Assembly (NCBI GenBank): GCA_905221605.1
Contig: CAJNDS010001263.1
Coordinates: 1-25,812 of the forward strand
Source of the DNA: Symbiodinium natans
Lineage: Eukaryota > Sar > Dinophyceae > Suessiales > Symbiodiniaceae
Length of the DNA stretch: 25,812 nucleotides
Direction of reading: 5' to 3'
In this document: piece by piece, positions 23,327 through 25,812 of the stretch
How the letters are laid out: every line of letters begins with the position of its first letter
How positions within the stretch are numbered: the stretch's first letter is position 1
Translations under genes and position numbers: made by a program
Notes under the pieces: generated by a model
What the model saw: only the letters and a program-made list of their open reading frames with translations
What the model was told of the DNA's origin: nothing
The model's database searches: none

Positions 23327-25057
23327 ATGAGCCCCCAAAAGGAAGTGCTTTGCGGTGCTGAAGTGCTCTGTACCATGGAGTGCCGTTGCCAAGCAGCTAC
23401 CTGTCGCTTGTGTTCTCTGAAGCGGACCTGCCGCGAGCTGCAACAGCGCTTGCGAGAAGGACAGCGGCCGCTTGTCAGGGCAGCCCGAAAAGCCCACAGA
23501 GTGAGTTGGCCGTGCGGACTTTCCCCAAAGCAGCGGCATCAGGTCTTGTGTACCTATGTTCTCAGCGGTCACAATGCAATAGTGGCCATGCAGCACGCCC
23601 GACAACTACAGAGGCGTGCAGCGTCTGACGACGCGCTGCCAAGCATTACGTTTGTCCAGAATCTTTACCGGGAAGCTGCGGCTTCTGATGTTCATGCCTG
23701 TACAGATCCGCAGACGGCGGCCCAAAAACATGCTTCTCGAGAAGCTCACGTTTTCTTGGCAGAGGCCAACCTTTTTCGCTGGGTTCGGCAGCAGAACTTT
23801 CGTTGTCACTCGGCTCCGACCTCGGAGGCGGCCCTCTTCGAGTTTCGACGAAGATTGGGTGATCATGCTGGCTGCCGGGCTGCCACAAACCGTGGCGGCC
23901 GGAAGTGGTTGCAGCGATGGTGTAAACGTTGGGATGTGAGTAGAGGAACCGTGCCAGCGCGTGTGGCTGTGGAGCCTGCGCGCTTGCCCCAGAAGGCTTG
24001 GGTGCATTTTCTTCTGAAGTTAAGACTTTTTGCATAGATTGAGGAGCCTTTTTTGGGGTCACAAGCAAGCATCATATTTGGAGTTTCAAATCGGCCCAGT
24101 ACCAAAAACGGGACCGCTTTCTGGCCCAAAAAATGGGGGGCCCAAATCTGAATTTGTGTCCGGGCAGAGGTGGCGGTGTTCCTCCAATCGCTCAGCTTCC
24201 TTCGACATGCAAGTGCACCCCGACGTCTTTTGCATCTCAACCTTGATGAGACATCTGTAGCTCTGACGCCGCACCCTCTTTGTGGATTGGTGGTCCAACG
24301 CCGCCACTGGGGAGCAGACGTGGAGGGCCCACGTCTGCCGGTTCGCAAGGGTGACTTGCGGACATTTGTGAGCTATGTGGCAGTGATATCAGACAACGAC
24401 GAGCTTCAGCAGAGCTTGCCACATTTCGTCATCGGGAATAAGTCCGTGTTTACACTGGGCTTGATGCAGACAGTGGCCGCAGAATGCCGCCCGGGGACAC
24501 ATGTCTGGCGAACAGTCTCCTCATGGAACTCCACATCACTGCTTTTGGCAATGCTGGACCTGATTTCGCTAGCGTTGGACGGTTGGAGATGGTTGCTGGA
24601 ACCGGTTCTCACCCTCGATGTGGCTCCATGCCACCTTTCCAAAGAAGTCTTTCTACGGGCGTGCGAGGTTGACATCAAATTGAATTTCGTGCCGGCCGGC
24701 GCAACATTCCTGCTTCAGCCGCTCGACGTGCGCGGCTTCTTCTCTTTCAAGTGGTGGCTCCGAACGGAGTACCAAATCTTACGACAGCTTGGTGACGGAC
24801 AAGTCAGCAAGTTGGACTGGGTACGTTTGCTCATGAGAGCGCGGGAAGACTTTTGGTCCCGCAGATCGTGGCGCAAATCCTTTAGTTTGACAGGGTGTCT
24901 GGGCGAAGCTCTGCCTTGTCTGTCCAAGAAGCTGCAAGCTTTTGAAATAGACCCTCAAGCAGCGGGTCGTTCTCCACCTTCGAAAGAAGCAAGCCAATGC
25001 ATATGGCCGCGAAATCGCGCCATGGGCTATGCGTATGACCTTTTGTTTAAAGAGTAA
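23327..25057 (+). CDS. Pogo/Tigger-like DDE transposase with intron
   Basis: Exon 1 is 23327-24001 and exon 2 is 24170-25057. The intron 24002-24169 is 168 nt, GT-AG, phase 0, and joins the two frames without change. Exon 1 has a Cys-rich start (CRCQAATCRLC) and, near its end, a helix-turn-helix-like stretch WLQRWCKRWDVSRGTV, as in CENP-B/pogo DNA-binding regions. Exon 2 has the catalytic triad: NLDETS (Asp 26 of the exon), LTLDVAPCHLS (Asp 150) and LLQPLDVRGFFSFK (Asp 186), 35 residues between the last two. This DDxD form with QPLD is characteristic of the pogo group of the Tc1/mariner superfamily. The product is about 520 residues. The frame is intact, so it may be active or domesticated. 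An upstream start (23327) or an internal ATG at 23374 are both possible, and 5' exons could be missing. Confidence 0.82.
24002..24169 (+). other. Intron of the pogo-like transposase gene
   Basis: Begins GTGCAT after codon TGG and ends CAGAG before GTG GCG. It contains an in-frame stop at 24035-24037. Length is a multiple of three and both exons share one frame. Confidence 0.7.
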
Positions 25058-25122
25058 AGCTCGCCGTGGGACCGGAAGCGCTCAATGCTTGAAGCTCCAA
25101 CGTCCGACAAGCGGGATGTGTG

Positions 25123-25812
25123 ATACTGCTTGGGGAAGGTGCAACATGGTGGAAAGGACCATGCGTTCTTGGTGCTGGAAGTAGGGCCCAGCGTGTGCAA
25201 TGTTTCTGAGCGGGAACGCGTGCTTTGCTTCGTGTGTCCTCAAGTGGGTGGAAAGAGAGACGTGTGCATGCGCCACGGTAGTTGCTGCAGCCATGAGTGC
25301 CGAAGCTGCTGCTGGCGATGTTGTACGAGATCTCAAAAGGCAGCGGCAAGAGCTGAAGGTGCCAAGAGACTTGTCTGTCCTATGCGCGCACGCTGCCCAT
25401 ACACGTGCCTTTTTTGCCAGGACGAACTGAAGCGCGCCAGCAAAGCCCTCAAGAACGAAGCTGCTATCCTCAAGAAGAGCACTTCTTTTTGCGTAGCCTG
25501 CTCTGATGCAGTGTGACAGTGTGCGAAGCAGTTTTCCTTTAGGTCAGAAAGCGCCGCCGCCTCCTGCGAAAAGCAGGCGATTTGGACGACGACTCACTGA
25601 TCTGGCTACTGCGCAGACGGCAAAACGCAGATGCCGGACCACGTCAAGAAGCGCAACGTCCACGCGACAATGCTGTTGGTGAAGAGCGTCAAGAGACCTG
25701 AGCTGTGAACGGTTTTGCGAAGCTAAGTCCAAGCCACCCTGCTTGAGATATGTTTTTGCTGTGTCTGCGTTAGCTATCGCCAGTTGGCAGATGGCCAGCA
25801 GCGTCAAGTTGT
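25123..25812 (+). repeat. ~690-bp repeat, copy 2, cut by window end
   Basis: Matches 15659-16351 from its first base, with a 3-base deletion near 25392 and a few substitutions. It lies 65 bases after the transposase stop codon. Confidence 0.93.
25293..25701 (+). CDS. Small basic coiled-coil protein, three-exon model, copy 2
   Basis: Exons at 25293-25358, 25421-25492 and 25543-25701 by correspondence with copy 1. Splice sites are unchanged. Intron 1 is 62 nt instead of 65. The exon differences that I can see (CTT to CTC in exon 2, CTT to CTC in exon 3) are synonymous, so the predicted product is the same. Family unknown. The position just after a transposase gene may be chance or may mark a shared mobile unit. 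Confidence 0.45.

Noticed and set aside
23606-24068. Minus-strand frames across transposase exon 1
   Set aside because: Antisense shadows. The plus strand carries an HTH-like motif and splices in frame to a clear DDxD domain.

Overview
The window looks like nuclear DNA of a dinoflagellate, possibly a Symbiodiniaceae or Polarella-like lineage, though this rests on protein style and not on any marker gene. It has no bacterial operons, RNA genes or tRNAs that I can recognise. It does have short phase-0 introns, many tandem and dispersed repeats, several Ty1/copia elements at different stages of decay, and two genes of replicon or transposon type (a Rep-like HUH/SF3-helicase gene and a pogo-like DDE transposase) interrupted by GT-AG introns. 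All recognisable coding content comes from mobile elements or is repeat-associated. No ordinary housekeeping gene is visible.

Layout: 1-2631 is repeat-rich DNA with two ~98% identical copies of a ~500-bp segment (1-499 and 2134-2631), a family of small CCTC...GAGG hairpins and one possible Cys-rich ORF. 2630-11175 is a nearly intact Ty1/copia retrotransposon on the minus strand, bracketed by a 17-bp direct repeat. It encodes Gag-protease (6974-10549) and integrase-RT-RNase H (3192-6971). A 13-nt loss in a coding minisatellite (near 7231) breaks what was probably one gag-pol frame. Between protease and integrase lies a long non-copia stretch with CATGCC-rich modules that also occur in the 5' leader. 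11160-12660 holds a decayed plus-strand copia RT. 12760-14520 holds two diverged copies of a ~1-kb block, each with a small His/Cys zinc-type module. 14605-15658 is a frameshifted minus-strand copia RNase H region.

15659-16351 and 25123-25812 are two ~99% identical copies of a repeat with a plausible three-exon coiled-coil gene. The second copy runs off the window end. 16793-18530 is a 654-bp tandem duplication containing a ~132-bp satellite made of two alternating monomer types. 18548-19240 carries further ~185-bp and ~50-bp tandem repeats. 19409-19844 has a long hairpin and a pair of 85-bp repeats whose central palindrome is preserved by a compensatory change. These lie just upstream of the Rep-like gene (19868-21511). 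21512-23326 has no recognised gene but includes a strong G-quadruplex motif. 23327-25057 is the pogo-like transposase gene.

Reading the region together: it is a mobile-element graveyard with one young copia insertion on top of older copia remnants, plus two eukaryotic-style genes derived from rolling-circle replicons and from DNA transposons that still have complete-looking catalytic motifs.
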